This document shows positions 54,787-62,993 of a DNA stretch of 64,000 bases, one piece after another. Position numbers and translations under genes: made by a program. The stretch's first letter is position 1. Every line of letters starts with the position of its first letter. The DNA lies in assembly GCF_000373185.1 (NCBI RefSeq), contig NZ_KB890639.1, positions 1-64,000 on the forward strand, written 5' to 3'. This stretch comes from Segatella paludivivens DSM 17968 = JCM 13650. GTDB lineage: Bacteria > Bacteroidota > Bacteroidia > Bacteroidales > Bacteroidaceae. The notes beneath the pieces are model-generated. The model was not told the origin of the DNA. It searched no databases and saw nothing but the letters and a program-made list of their open reading frames with translations.

Positions 54787-56658
54787 CTATCTCCCTAAGA
54801 GAACCAAAAGGACGTTGATGTCGCTAGGAGAAACGCCTGGAATTCTGCTCGCTTGTGCTAAAGTTTCCGGCTCGATTCTTCCAAGCTTTTGACGGCCTTC
54901 TGTCGAAATTTCGTGAAGTTCGTTATATTTGAATCGTCCCTTGATTTTTATATTCTCAAGACGGTGCATTTTGTCTGCAACGATTTTTTCTCGCTCGATG
55001 TAACCTTGATATTTCATTTTGATTTCGGCTGTCTCTGCGATTTCTTCTTTTCTGTTTTCTGGCGCATTTATCGCTTCTTTAAGTGAAGGGATTATTTCAG
55101 AAAGATTACTTAGAGAAAGGTGTGGACGTGCAATGAGATCTATTAGTTTGCAGCCAGCACGTAATGGAGTAGTACCGAGAGTCTCAAGTTGGGAATTTAT
55201 TTCCTGCGATTTTATCGGAGTTTCCTTGCAGAAATTAATCAGTCTATTTACAGCCTCTTTCTTTTCAATCCACCAATCATATCTGTCGCGTTTAGCAATT
55301 CCCAATTCGAATGCTTTTTCTGTTAGTCTGGCATCGGCGTCATCTTGTCTCAACAGAATGCGATATTCTGCTCTTGAAGTGAACATTCTGTAAGGTTCAT
55401 CAACGCCCTTTGTTGTAAGGTCGTCTATCAGCACGCCAATGTAACTTTCGTCACGTTGCATTATAAGTGGTTCTCCGCCTCCGCATCTTATAGCTGCATT
55501 TATTCCGGCAACAGTTCCCTGTCCACCTGCTTCTTCATATCCGGTAGTTCCATTTACTTGTCCGGCAAAAAACAAACCTGGAACTTTTTTTGATTCAAGA
55601 GTGTGCTTTAGTTGCGTTGGGTCGAAATAATCATATTCTATCGCATAACCAGGTCGATAAATCTTCACATCTCTGAAAGCATAAATTTTGTGGATTGCGT
55701 TAAGTTGCACATCCATAGGCATGCTTGACGAAAATCCGTTTAGATACATTTCATTAGTATCTTCTCCTTCTGGTTCCAAAAACAAAGGGTGTTGCTCCTT
55801 ATCAGGAAACGTTACTAGTTTTGTTTCAATTGATGGACAATATCGTGGACCGGTGCTTTGTATCTGACCATTGAAGAGTGGGGAATCGGCAAGTCCGTTT
55901 TTCAACGTCTCGTGTACTTCCTTATTAGTATATGTAGTCCAGCAAGGCAATTGTTTCAATACGCGATGTTCTCCAAAGTAACTGAATTGGTGAAAATCAA
56001 CGTCGCCTTTCTGCTCCTCCATGTCTTCAAAGTGTACGCTGCGTTTATCTATTCTTACCGGTGTTCCTGTTTTCATTCTTGCTGATGCAATACCGAGTCG
56101 GTTAATGCTTTCTGTGAAATTATGCACGGCTGGTTCGGCACATCTTCCGCCTTCAACCATTTTTCTTCCTACGTGCATCAATCCATTAAGGAAAGTGCCT
56201 GCGGTGACGATTACGCTTTTGGCTCTGAATTCCACTCCCCAGATCGTATTTACACCAACAGCTTCTCCGTTTTCAACTAAAAGTTCATCGGCTTGATCTT
56301 GCCAGATGTCAAGATTCGGAGTGTTGTCAAGAACAGTACGCCATTCCCATATAAATTTACCACGATCACATTGTGCTCGAGGGCTCCAAACGGCAGGCCC
56401 TTTGCCAATGTTTAGCATGCGGAATTGTATAGCTGTCTTGTCAGTCACTCTAGCCATTTGACCTCCAAGTGCATCAATCTCGCGTACAATCTGTCCTTTC
56501 GCAATTCCGCCAATAGCAGGGTTGCAACTCATCTGACCAATCTTGTTCATGTCCATTGTTATCAGGCACGTCTTCGCCCCCATGTTAGCTGAGGCAGCAG
56601 CCGCTTCACAGCCTGCATGACCGCCGCCGATAACAATAACGTCGTATTTAAAAAGCAT
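54787..56658 (-). CDS. mnmG: tRNA uridine-5-carboxymethylaminomethyl modification protein MnmG (GidA)
   Basis: 623 residues. FAD-binding Rossmann DVIVIGGGHAGCEAAAASANMGAK at the N-terminus, the GidA signature GPRYCPSIETKLVTFPDKEQHPLFLEPEG, and GQVNGTTGYEEAAGQG-like GQVNGTTGYEEAGGQGTVAG. The C-terminal helical domain ends SRIPGVSPSDINVLLVLLGR. With MnmE it modifies the wobble uridine of several tRNAs. mnmG near the replication origin is a common arrangement in bacteria. Promoter box TACTTTTG lies upstream at 56684-56691 on the minus strand. Confidence 0.97.
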   Translation of the reverse strand: MLFKYDVIVIGGGHAGCEAAAASANMGAKTCLITMDMNKIGQMSCNPAIGGIAKGQIVREIDALGGQMARVTDKTAIQFRMLNIGKGPAVWSPRAQCDRGKFIWEWRTVLDNTPNLDIWQDQADELLVENGEAVGVNTIWGVEFRAKSVIVTAGTFLNGLMHVGRKMVEGGRCAEPAVHNFTESINRLGIASARMKTGTPVRIDKRSVHFEDMEEQKGDVDFHQFSYFGEHRVLKQLPCWTTYTNKEVHETLKNGLADSPLFNGQIQSTGPRYCPSIETKLVTFPDKEQHPLFLEPEGEDTNEMYLNGFSSSMPMDVQLNAIHKIYAFRDVKIYRPGYAIEYDYFDPTQLKHTLESKKVPGLFFAGQVNGTTGYEEAGGQGTVAGINAAIRCGGGEPLIMQRDESYIGVLIDDLTTKGVDEPYRMFTSRAEYRILLRQDDADARLTEKAFELGIAKRDRYDWWIEKKEAVNRLINFCKETPIKSQEINSQLETLGTTPLRAGCKLIDLIARPHLSLSNLSEIIPSLKEAINAPENRKEEIAETAEIKMKYQGYIEREKIVADKMHRLENIKIKGRFKYNELHEISTEGRQKLGRIEPETLAQASRIPGVSPSDINVLLVLLGR

Positions 56659-56683
56659 TATTAGTATATACTTATATTTTTCG

Positions 56684-56691
56684 CAAAAGTA
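56684..56691 (-). promoter_or_regulatory. -7 box TACTTTTG of mnmG
   Basis: Perfect TAnnTTTG on the minus strand, 26 bp before the start. Confidence 0.5.
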
Positions 56692-56722
56692 AGAAATAAA
56701 ATTGGATTTTTTATAAAATAGC

Positions 56723-56753
56723 TTTGAATTATCACTAAAATATAGTATTTTTG
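56723..56753 (+). promoter_or_regulatory. promoter of frdCAB, TTTG-N19-TATTTTTG
   Basis: TTTG at 56723-56726, -7 box TATTTTTG at 56746-56753, spacing 19 bp; leader about 125 nt before frdC. Confidence 0.85.
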
Positions 56754-56883
56754 CAATCTGTTATGAGGATAAATATACCTATTAATAGGTATTATATTGT
56801 GATTTTTTATAACGTAAAATAGATTAGTGTAAATTAAATTGAATATAATTTCTAACAGTTAAATATTTAAAAATCAATCATTT

Positions 56884-57570
56884 ATGTGGTTAATCAATTC
56901 ATCTATTGGTAGAAAATTGGTAATGTCAATAACAGGCGTTGCCCTTATTCTATTTATGACGTTCCACTGTTGTATGAACGTTGCGGCCATTTTCTCAGGA
57001 AAGGCTTATAACACAATCTGTGAGTTGCTTGGAGCCAATTGGTATGCAGTAGTTGCAACAATTGGATTGGCAGCACTTGCAGTTTGTCACATCGTTTATG
57101 CTTTCATTCTTACTGCGCAGAACCGCAGCGCACGCGGTAGCGAGCGTTACGCAGTGACAGCTAAGCCTGAAAAAGTAGAGTGGGCTAGTCAGAACATGCT
57201 TGTACTCGGACTTATCGTTGTTTTGGGTATAGGTCTTCACTTGTTTAACTTCTGGTACAAGATGATGTTTGCAGAGCTTGCTGGCATGCAGACAGCACTG
57301 GCTCCATCAGACGGCTTTGGTCTTATTAAGGCAACATTCAGCAATCCTGTATATGTTGTTCTTTATATCATTTGGCTTGTTGCTATCTGGTTCCACCTTT
57401 CACATGGTTTCTGGAGTGCTATGCAGACACTTGGTATCAATGGTAAGGTGTGGTTCAATCGTTGGAAGGCAATTGGTATTGTTTACGTAACAGTACTTAT
57501 GCTTGCTTTCGTTGCTGTAGTGCTCGCTTTCTACTTTGGTCTTGCACCTAGTCTTTGCGCTGCTGCATAA
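56884..57570 (+). CDS. frdC: fumarate reductase/succinate dehydrogenase cytochrome b subunit
   Basis: 228 residues with about five membrane helices (VMSITGVALILFMTFHCCMNVAAIF, WYAVVATIGLAALAVCHIVYAFIL, MLVLGLIVVLGIGLHLFNFWYKM, YVVLYIIWLVAIWFHLSHGFWSAM, VTVLMLAFVAVVLAFYFG). Conserved histidines in these (FHCC, CHIVYAF, GLHLFNF, FHLSHGF) fit the di-heme b558 type of Bacteroidales. It binds menaquinone and anchors FrdAB. First gene of frdCAB. Confidence 0.93.
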   Translation: MWLINSSIGRKLVMSITGVALILFMTFHCCMNVAAIFSGKAYNTICELLGANWYAVVATIGLAALAVCHIVYAFILTAQNRSARGSERYAVTAKPEKVEWASQNMLVLGLIVVLGIGLHLFNFWYKMMFAELAGMQTALAPSDGFGLIKATFSNPVYVVLYIIWLVAIWFHLSHGFWSAMQTLGINGKVWFNRWKAIGIVYVTVLMLAFVAVVLAFYFGLAPSLCAAA

Positions 57571-57635
57571 TTTATAATCAATATTATTTCCACATAGTGA
57601 AAGCATGTGGCTTATAATTCAAAACAAAGAATATT

Positions 57636-59618
57636 ATGACTAAGACATTAAATGCCAGAATACCAGAAGGACCAGTGGCTGAGAAATGGACCAACTATAA
57701 GGCTCATCAGCGCTTGGTTAACCCAAAAAATAAATTAAAACTGGACGTTATCGTTGTCGGTACAGGTCTTGCAGGTGCAAGTGCTGCCGCATCTCTAGGT
57801 GAGATGGGTTTCAACGTTCTCAACTTTTGCATACAGGATTCTCCACGCCGTGCTCACTCTATCGCAGCTCAGGGTGGTATCAATGCAGCTAAAAACTATC
57901 AGAACGACGGTGACTCTATTTATCGCCTTTTCTATGATACAGTAAAGGGTGGTGACTACCGTGCTCGTGAGTCAAACGTGTATCGTCTTGCTGAAGTTTC
58001 AAATGATATTATCGACCAGTGTGTTGCTCAGGGCGTTCCTTTCGCACGTGAATATGGTGGTATGCTTGCTAACCGTTCTTTCGGTGGTGCACAGGTAAGC
58101 CGTACATTCTATGCAAAGGGTCAGACAGGTCAGCAGCTTCTTCTTGGTGCTTATTCTTCTTTGAGTCGTCAGATTCAGGCAGGTAAGGTTAAGCTCTATA
58201 CTCGTTACGAGATGGAAGATGTTGTTATCGTTGACGAGCATGCTCGTGGTATTATTGCTAAGAACCTTGTTTCTGGCGAACTTGAGCGTTTCACAGCAAA
58301 TGCTGTTGTAATTGCTACTGGTGGTTATGGTAATACATATTTCCTTTCAACAAATGCTATGGGTTGCAACTGTACAGCTGCTGTTCAGTGCTATCGTAAG
58401 GGCGCTTATTTCGCTAACCCTTCTTATGTTCAGATTCACCCTACATGTATTCCTGTACATGGTGACAAGCAGTCTAAGCTTACTCTTATGTCTGAGTCTT
58501 TACGTAATGATGGTCGTATATGGGTTCCAAAGAATATCGAAGATGCTAAGAAATTGCAGTCTGGTGAAATCAAGGGTTCTGATATTCCTGAGGAAGCACG
58601 TGACTACTATTTGGAGCGTCGTTACCCAGCATTCGGTAACCTCGTACCTCGTGACGTTGCATCTCGTGCCGCTAAGGAGCGTTGTGATAAGGGATACGGT
58701 GTAAACAATACAGGTCTTGCTGTTTACCTTGACTTCTCTGAGTCAATCAACCGTCTTGGTATTGATGCTATTCTCCAGCGTTATGGTAACCTCTTTGATA
58801 TGTATGAGGAGATTACAGACGTTAATCCAGGTGAAGTAGCAAGTGAAATTGATGGTGTTAAGTATTATAATCCAATGATGATATTCCCTGCTATCCACTA
58901 CACAATGGGTGGTATCTGGGTTGACTACGAACTTATGACTACTGTTCCTGGTCTATTCTCAATTGGTGAGTGTAACTTCTCTGACCACGGAGCTAACCGT
59001 CTTGGTGCTTCTGCTCTTATGCAGGGTCTTGCAGATGGTTACTTCGTATTGCCATATACAATTCAGAATTATCTTGCAGATCAGGCTTTATGGCCACACC
59101 TTGATACAAATCGTGCTGAGTTTGACGAGGCTGAGAATGGTGTTAAGGCAGAAATTGATCGCCTTATGAATATTAAGGGTAAGCGTTCTGTTGATTCTAT
59201 CCATAAGGAACTTGGTCATATTATGTGGGAACACGTTGGTATGGGCAGAACTAAGGAAGGTCTTGAAGAAGGTTTGAAGCAGATGGCTTCTCTCCGTGAA
59301 GAATTCAATACTAACTTGTTTATCCCAGGTTCTAAGGAAGGTCTTAATATCGAACTAGACAAGGCTATCCATCTTCGTGACTTTATCCTTATGGGTGAAC
59401 TTGTAGCTTATGATGCTTTGCATCGTGAGGAAAGCTGTGGTGGTCATTTCCGCGAGGAGCATCAGACTGAAGAAGGCGAAGCAAAGCGCGACGATGAGAA
59501 CTTCTTCTATGTTGGTTGCTGGGAATATAAGGGCGACGATGCAAAGGCTCCTGAACTTATCAAGGAACCACTTGAGTATGAGGCAATTAAGGTACAAACA
59601 CGTAACTATAAGAATTAA
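57636..59618 (+). CDS. frdA: fumarate reductase/succinate dehydrogenase flavoprotein subunit
   Basis: 660 residues. FAD Rossmann motif [19 protein letters not shown] at 37-55. The covalent-FAD region [17 protein letters not shown] has the His74 that binds the flavin. Catalytic area includes [10 protein letters not shown] and the capping-domain VPRDVASRA. The substrate-binding C-terminal [13 protein letters not shown] and [27 protein letters not shown] are typical. In an anaerobe the direction is probably fumarate to succinate. 65 bp after frdC, 5 bp before frdB. Confidence 0.96.
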   Translation: MTKTLNARIPEGPVAEKWTNYKAHQRLVNPKNKLKLDVIVVGTGLAGASAAASLGEMGFNVLNFCIQDSPRRAHSIAAQGGINAAKNYQNDGDSIYRLFYDTVKGGDYRARESNVYRLAEVSNDIIDQCVAQGVPFAREYGGMLANRSFGGAQVSRTFYAKGQTGQQLLLGAYSSLSRQIQAGKVKLYTRYEMEDVVIVDEHARGIIAKNLVSGELERFTANAVVIATGGYGNTYFLSTNAMGCNCTAAVQCYRKGAYFANPSYVQIHPTCIPVHGDKQSKLTLMSESLRNDGRIWVPKNIEDAKKLQSGEIKGSDIPEEARDYYLERRYPAFGNLVPRDVASRAAKERCDKGYGVNNTGLAVYLDFSESINRLGIDAILQRYGNLFDMYEEITDVNPGEVASEIDGVKYYNPMMIFPAIHYTMGGIWVDYELMTTVPGLFSIGECNFSDHGANRLGASALMQGLADGYFVLPYTIQNYLADQALWPHLDTNRAEFDEAENGVKAEIDRLMNIKGKRSVDSIHKELGHIMWEHVGMGRTKEGLEEGLKQMASLREEFNTNLFIPGSKEGLNIELDKAIHLRDFILMGELVAYDALHREESCGGHFREEHQTEEGEAKRDDENFFYVGCWEYKGDDAKAPELIKEPLEYEAIKVQTRNYKN

Positions 59619-59623
59619 TAATC

Positions 59624-60382
59624 ATGGTAAAAAATATTTCTTTCACAATAAAGTATTGGAAACAGAATGGTCCTAAGGAACAAGGTCATTTCGATACACA
59701 CGAGATGAAGAATATTCCTGAAGATACTTCATTCCTTGAGATGCTTGACATCCTTAACGAGGAACTTATCGAGGCAGGTCAGGAACCATTCGTCTTCGAT
59801 CACGACTGCCGCGAGGGTATCTGTGGTATGTGTTCTCTTTACATCAACGGAACACCACACGGAAAGACTGAGCGTGGAGCTACCACATGTCAGCTTTATA
59901 TGCGTCGTTTCAACGAAGGTGATGTTATCACTGTAGAGCCTTGGCGTTCTGCCGGTTTCCCTGTTATCAAGGACTGTATGGTAGACCGTTCTGCATTCGA
60001 TAAGATTATTCAGGCTGGTGGTTATACAAGTATCCGTACAGGACAGGCTCAGGATGCTAACGCAATCCTTATTCCTAAGGGAAACGCTGACGAGGCTATG
60101 GACTGCGCAACTTGTATTGGTTGTGGTGCATGTGTTGCAGCTTGTAAGAATGGCTCTGCGATGCTTTTCGTTAGCTCTAAGGTTAGTCAGTTGGCTCTTC
60201 TGCCACAAGGACGTCCTGAGGCTGCAAAACGCGCTAAGGCAATGGTTGCTAAGATGGATGAACTTGGCTTTGGTAACTGTACAAATACTCGTGCATGCGA
60301 GGCTGTATGTCCAAAGAGCGAATCTATCGCTAACATAGCACGCCTTAACCGTGAGTTCATCAAGGCTAAGCTTGCAGATTAA
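59624..60382 (+). CDS. frdB: fumarate reductase/succinate dehydrogenase iron-sulfur subunit
   Basis: 252 residues. The [2Fe-2S] motif is [17 protein letters not shown] with a fourth Cys in TTCQLYM. The two C-terminal cluster motifs are [17 protein letters not shown] and [14 protein letters not shown], for [4Fe-4S] and [3Fe-4S] centres. It carries electrons between FrdC heme and FrdA flavin. It ends the operon, before a strong terminator. Confidence 0.97.
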   Translation: MVKNISFTIKYWKQNGPKEQGHFDTHEMKNIPEDTSFLEMLDILNEELIEAGQEPFVFDHDCREGICGMCSLYINGTPHGKTERGATTCQLYMRRFNEGDVITVEPWRSAGFPVIKDCMVDRSAFDKIIQAGGYTSIRTGQAQDANAILIPKGNADEAMDCATCIGCGACVAACKNGSAMLFVSSKVSQLALLPQGRPEAAKRAKAMVAKMDELGFGNCTNTRACEAVCPKSESIANIARLNREFIKAKLAD

Positions 60383-60401
60383 GATAAATTATAATTATAC
60401 T

Positions 60402-60445
60402 TTTAAAGCCCTGCGTCAATTTATTGATCGCAGGGCTTTTTCTTT
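60402..60445 (+). terminator. terminator of frdCAB
   Basis: AAAGCCCTGCG (60405-60415) pairs with CGCAGGGCTTT (60429-60439), then a T-run. Confidence 0.95.
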
Positions 60446-60495
60446 TTATAATATATGAAACCAAAAAGATATGTATTATTCTCTTGGTTAATCAA

Positions 60496-60540
60496 TAAAA
60501 AAGCGCTGGAACTTATTATAATAAGTTCCAGCGCTTATAT
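60496..60540 (-). terminator. terminator of tRNA-Pro
   Basis: A 36-base perfect palindrome at 60501-60536 with half-sequence AAGCGCTGGAACTTATTA, followed on the minus strand by a T-run. Confidence 0.9.
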
Positions 60541-60548
60541 TTTGCAAG

Positions 60549-60621
60549 TCGGGATGACCGGACTTGAACCGGCGACCTCGCGCCCCCCAGACGTGTACGC
60601 TACCAACTGCGCTACATCCCG
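60549..60621 (-). tRNA. tRNA-Pro (anticodon GGG)
   Basis: Reverse strand gives acceptor CGGGATG/CATCCCG, D-arm GCGC...GCGT, anticodon loop CTGGGGG (anticodon GGG), T-arm GCCGG-TTCAAGT-CCGGT and discriminator A. One A-C mismatch sits in the anticodon stem. No CCA is encoded, unlike tRNA-Leu in this window. An open frame reading through its complement is spurious. Confidence 0.93.
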
Positions 60622-60721
60622 ATTGCATTATTTAAATGCTGTGCAAATTTAATAATAATAATCGTAATCACCAAATTTATACAGCCATCTAAATCAATAG
60701 CATAAAATGTATAAAAGTCGT

Positions 60722-61258
60722 CTATATAGACTTAATGATATTTTCTATCTCTGATATGTTATTGGCTACGCGTATATAATCTGTCCATTGACCACGAATC
60801 ATTCCACGAGATTGCATATCATTGAGTAGTGCGATTAGTGAATCGTAGAATCCTTTCATATTATAGAGTATCACTATTTTCTTATGATACCCAATTGTAT
60901 TGCTGGCTGCGACCGTGAATATCTCGTCAAGAGTTCCGATTCCTCCAGGAAGTGCAATCACAATATCGCTTTTTGCCAGCATCAGTTCCTTACGGTCGCT
61001 AAGATTGTCACATGCTATGTTTACGTCTACTGAGTTGCTAACTTTTCCACCCTTTTCAATAATCTGCGGAATAACTCCTATTGTCATTCCTCCAGCTTCG
61101 TGAACACTTTTGCCTATACATTCCATAAGGCCACAGTTACATCCTCCAAAAACGATTGAATGGCCGTTTTGTACTATCCATGCTCCCAACTCTTCTGTCA
61201 TTTTGAAGAAATCTTTGTCTATATTCTCGTTGGCAGAGCAAAAAACTGATATTTTCAT
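60722..61258 (-). CDS. LOG family protein (nucleotide 5'-monophosphate phosphoribohydrolase-like)
   Basis: 178 residues. The LOG motif PGGIGTLDE is at 104-112, with the upstream SDRKELM (catalytic Arg89 region) and FGGCNCGLMECIG in the nucleotide-binding turn. LOG proteins release nucleobases from cytokinin riboside monophosphates or other NMPs. In most bacteria the physiological role is unknown. It stands alone, 50 bp after another minus-strand gene. Confidence 0.92.
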   Translation of the reverse strand: MKISVFCSANENIDKDFFKMTEELGAWIVQNGHSIVFGGCNCGLMECIGKSVHEAGGMTIGVIPQIIEKGGKVSNSVDVNIACDNLSDRKELMLAKSDIVIALPGGIGTLDEIFTVAASNTIGYHKKIVILYNMKGFYDSLIALLNDMQSRGMIRGQWTDYIRVANNISEIENIIKSI

Positions 61259-61309
61259 ATTTAAATATATTGTTAATGTGGCATTTCTGTTTATGCCAAG
61301 TATTGATGT

Positions 61310-61867
61310 TTATTTATTAAGATGCTTCTTTACAACGGCAGGATTGCCGGCAGCCATGCAATCATCCGGTATATCGCGTATTACGACGCTTCCTGCGGCG
61401 ATTATACAACGCTTCCCTATTCTTACCCCAGGACATACAATAACGCCGCCTCCGAGCCACGTATCGTCGCCTATCGTTATCGGAAATGATGTTTCACAAG
61501 TTCCTCTTCGTGCTTTGAAGTCTATTGGATGTTGTGGAGTTAGCAATTGGCATGAAGGTCCAATCTTCACATCATTGCCAATTGTGACGTATGCACCGTC
61601 AAGAATTACGCAATTATAATTAATAAACGAGCGCTCGCCAATTTTTATTCCAGAACCATGGTCGCAATGAAAAGGAGGACAAATCCCAGATGATTTTGGA
61701 AAATTAGGAATGAGTTTCTCAATTACATCTCTATATTCAGATGATGAAAGAGTGAGTACCTGTAGACGTGTGCACAAATCTTTGGCATTCCTTAAACTCA
61801 TGTTTATCTCTTTATCCAAGAAATTATAAAGTTCCTCGGAACGCATCTTTTCAAATTCTGTTTTCAT
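61310..61867 (-). CDS. maltose/galactoside O-acetyltransferase family (left-handed beta-helix)
   Basis: 185 residues. The N-terminus MKTEFEKMRSEELYNFLDKEI is a Mac-type domain, then hexapeptide repeats (IKIGERSFINYNCVILDGAYVTIGNDVKIG...GVRIGKRCIIAAGSVV) forming a left-handed beta-helix. The catalytic His in NYNCVILDGA-like and PISC-DHGSGIKIG (CDHGSG) region matches LacA/Maa. It acetylates small sugars with acetyl-CoA. Substrate unassigned. Confidence 0.92.
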   Translation of the reverse strand: MKTEFEKMRSEELYNFLDKEINMSLRNAKDLCTRLQVLTLSSSEYRDVIEKLIPNFPKSSGICPPFHCDHGSGIKIGERSFINYNCVILDGAYVTIGNDVKIGPSCQLLTPQHPIDFKARRGTCETSFPITIGDDTWLGGGVIVCPGVRIGKRCIIAAGSVVIRDIPDDCMAAGNPAVVKKHLNK

Positions 61868-61892
61868 TATATGTTGCGAATAAATACGAAGT

Positions 61893-62690
61893 CTATTTAA
61901 TTAGTGATTTAGCTGTGACATTCAAAAACTTATTCAATTGCGAGTAAGGTATCGTTAATTGTGGAGTCCCTGCTGCATAAGGAGCTATCTCATATTGTCC
62001 GTAGACTAATTTAATACCATCTCTAGTAAACAAGGGAGGGCATTTTGGGAGCGGAATAATATACATGTTGTCAAGCATTAAGCAACTTTTCAGTTCGTCA
62101 TCATTATTGACATTGAAATATTTTCTCAGTCCAGTCTTTATTATATTCTGGAAGTCATCGTCATACGTGTTGTTTAATACTTCCCATCCTATTCGTCTTC
62201 CGTCGCTTTTGCGGAATGTCTGTCCTGTCACAATTGTTGAGCCATGAGCACCTCCTTGATATTCATAACATGAATATTCAAAAGTGACGAACTTCGCAGT
62301 CTCAGCAGTTTTTTGTGAATTGCAAATGTATTCGTACTTCCATTCACGGTCATTGTTAGCTGTATCCTTTTTTAGTTCGGCATAATCAGCCGAGTCATGA
62401 CCGAAAGCGGTATTAATATAATGCTTTGCAATAGGCATAGTCTCATTGTATCCTCCTTCGTATGTTCCGCCCATTGTTTCACTCAACCATTCATTTATAG
62501 TGCTAGTCAAAGCTTCTGTTTTGCTTGTTGGGCAATCTGCCTTTATAGAGAAGTTGCCAACTTTATTGTTTATAGTAACGCTGTCGGTCTTAACTCTAAT
62601 ATCATAAGGAATAGTTTCACTGTGCGTACAGGCATTCAAAGCACATAGTGCCAATCCTCCGATAACAATTGTCTGTAATGTTTTTCTCAT
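61893..62690 (-). CDS. DUF4163/DUF3298 (RsiV-like) lipoprotein
   Basis: 265 residues. Lipoprotein signal ends LCALNACTH with lipid Cys near 21. The N-terminal half fits DUF4163 (VTINNKVGNFSIKADCPT) and the C-terminal half DUF3298 (FEYSCYEYQGGAHGSTIVTGQTFRKSDGRRI and the terminal LTIPYSQLNKFL). In Bacillus RsiV this module binds lysozyme, but the Bacteroidota proteins are envelope lipoproteins of unknown role. The gene is alone before the DEAD-box helicase leader. Confidence 0.88.
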   Translation of the reverse strand: MRKTLQTIVIGGLALCALNACTHSETIPYDIRVKTDSVTINNKVGNFSIKADCPTSKTEALTSTINEWLSETMGGTYEGGYNETMPIAKHYINTAFGHDSADYAELKKDTANNDREWKYEYICNSQKTAETAKFVTFEYSCYEYQGGAHGSTIVTGQTFRKSDGRRIGWEVLNNTYDDDFQNIIKTGLRKYFNVNNDDELKSCLMLDNMYIIPLPKCPPLFTRDGIKLVYGQYEIAPYAAGTPQLTIPYSQLNKFLNVTAKSLIK

Positions 62691-62867
62691 AAATCTTTAT
62701 TATTTACGAATAATGAAGTGTAAAAATACTCAATTATATTAATATTCTAATTAGTTAGCTGTCATTTTTATATAAAATTAAAGGGCTTTGATTCAGATAT
62801 GCTTACTCAAAAAGTGAAAATAAAACAAATAAATATGGTTTTATGATGTTGTTACAAAATAAAAGTG

Positions 62868-62875
62868 TAACTTTG
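62868..62875 (+). promoter_or_regulatory. -7 box TAACTTTG of the DEAD-box helicase gene
   Basis: Perfect TAnnTTTG, with a leader of about 110 nt before the TTG start at 62994. Confidence 0.6.
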
Positions 62876-62926
62876 CACCCGATTTTAAGTCACAACTTAT
62901 TGTTTGTGATAATTTATTCATTTAGC

Positions 62927-62975
62927 GGAAGGTCTTCACGCCCAAGTATATGGCTGGGAGGGCGATTGTCCTTCC
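62927..62975 (+). ncRNA. candidate structured 5' leader of the helicase mRNA
   Basis: GGAAGG at 62927-62932 pairs with CCTTCC at 62970-62975 and, inside, CGCCC at 62939-62943 pairs with GGGCG at 62960-62964, leaving a loop of 16 nt. It ends 18 nt before the start codon. No known family is recognised. Confidence 0.4.
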
Positions 62976-62993
62976 AATATAAAATTTTATTTT

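Larger units (their letters stand above)
62691..62993. other. 303-bp leader region of the DEAD-box helicase gene
   Basis: It holds a -7 box TAACTTTG at 62868-62875 and then a 118-bp leader with a candidate stem-loop at 62927-62975. AT-rich before the promoter. No extra gene is seen. Confidence 0.65.

Noticed and set aside
60455-60652. Open frame ending MTGLEPATSRPPDVYATNCATSRL
   Set aside because: It is the well-known spurious translation across the complement of a tRNA (here tRNA-Pro); no independent evidence for a protein.
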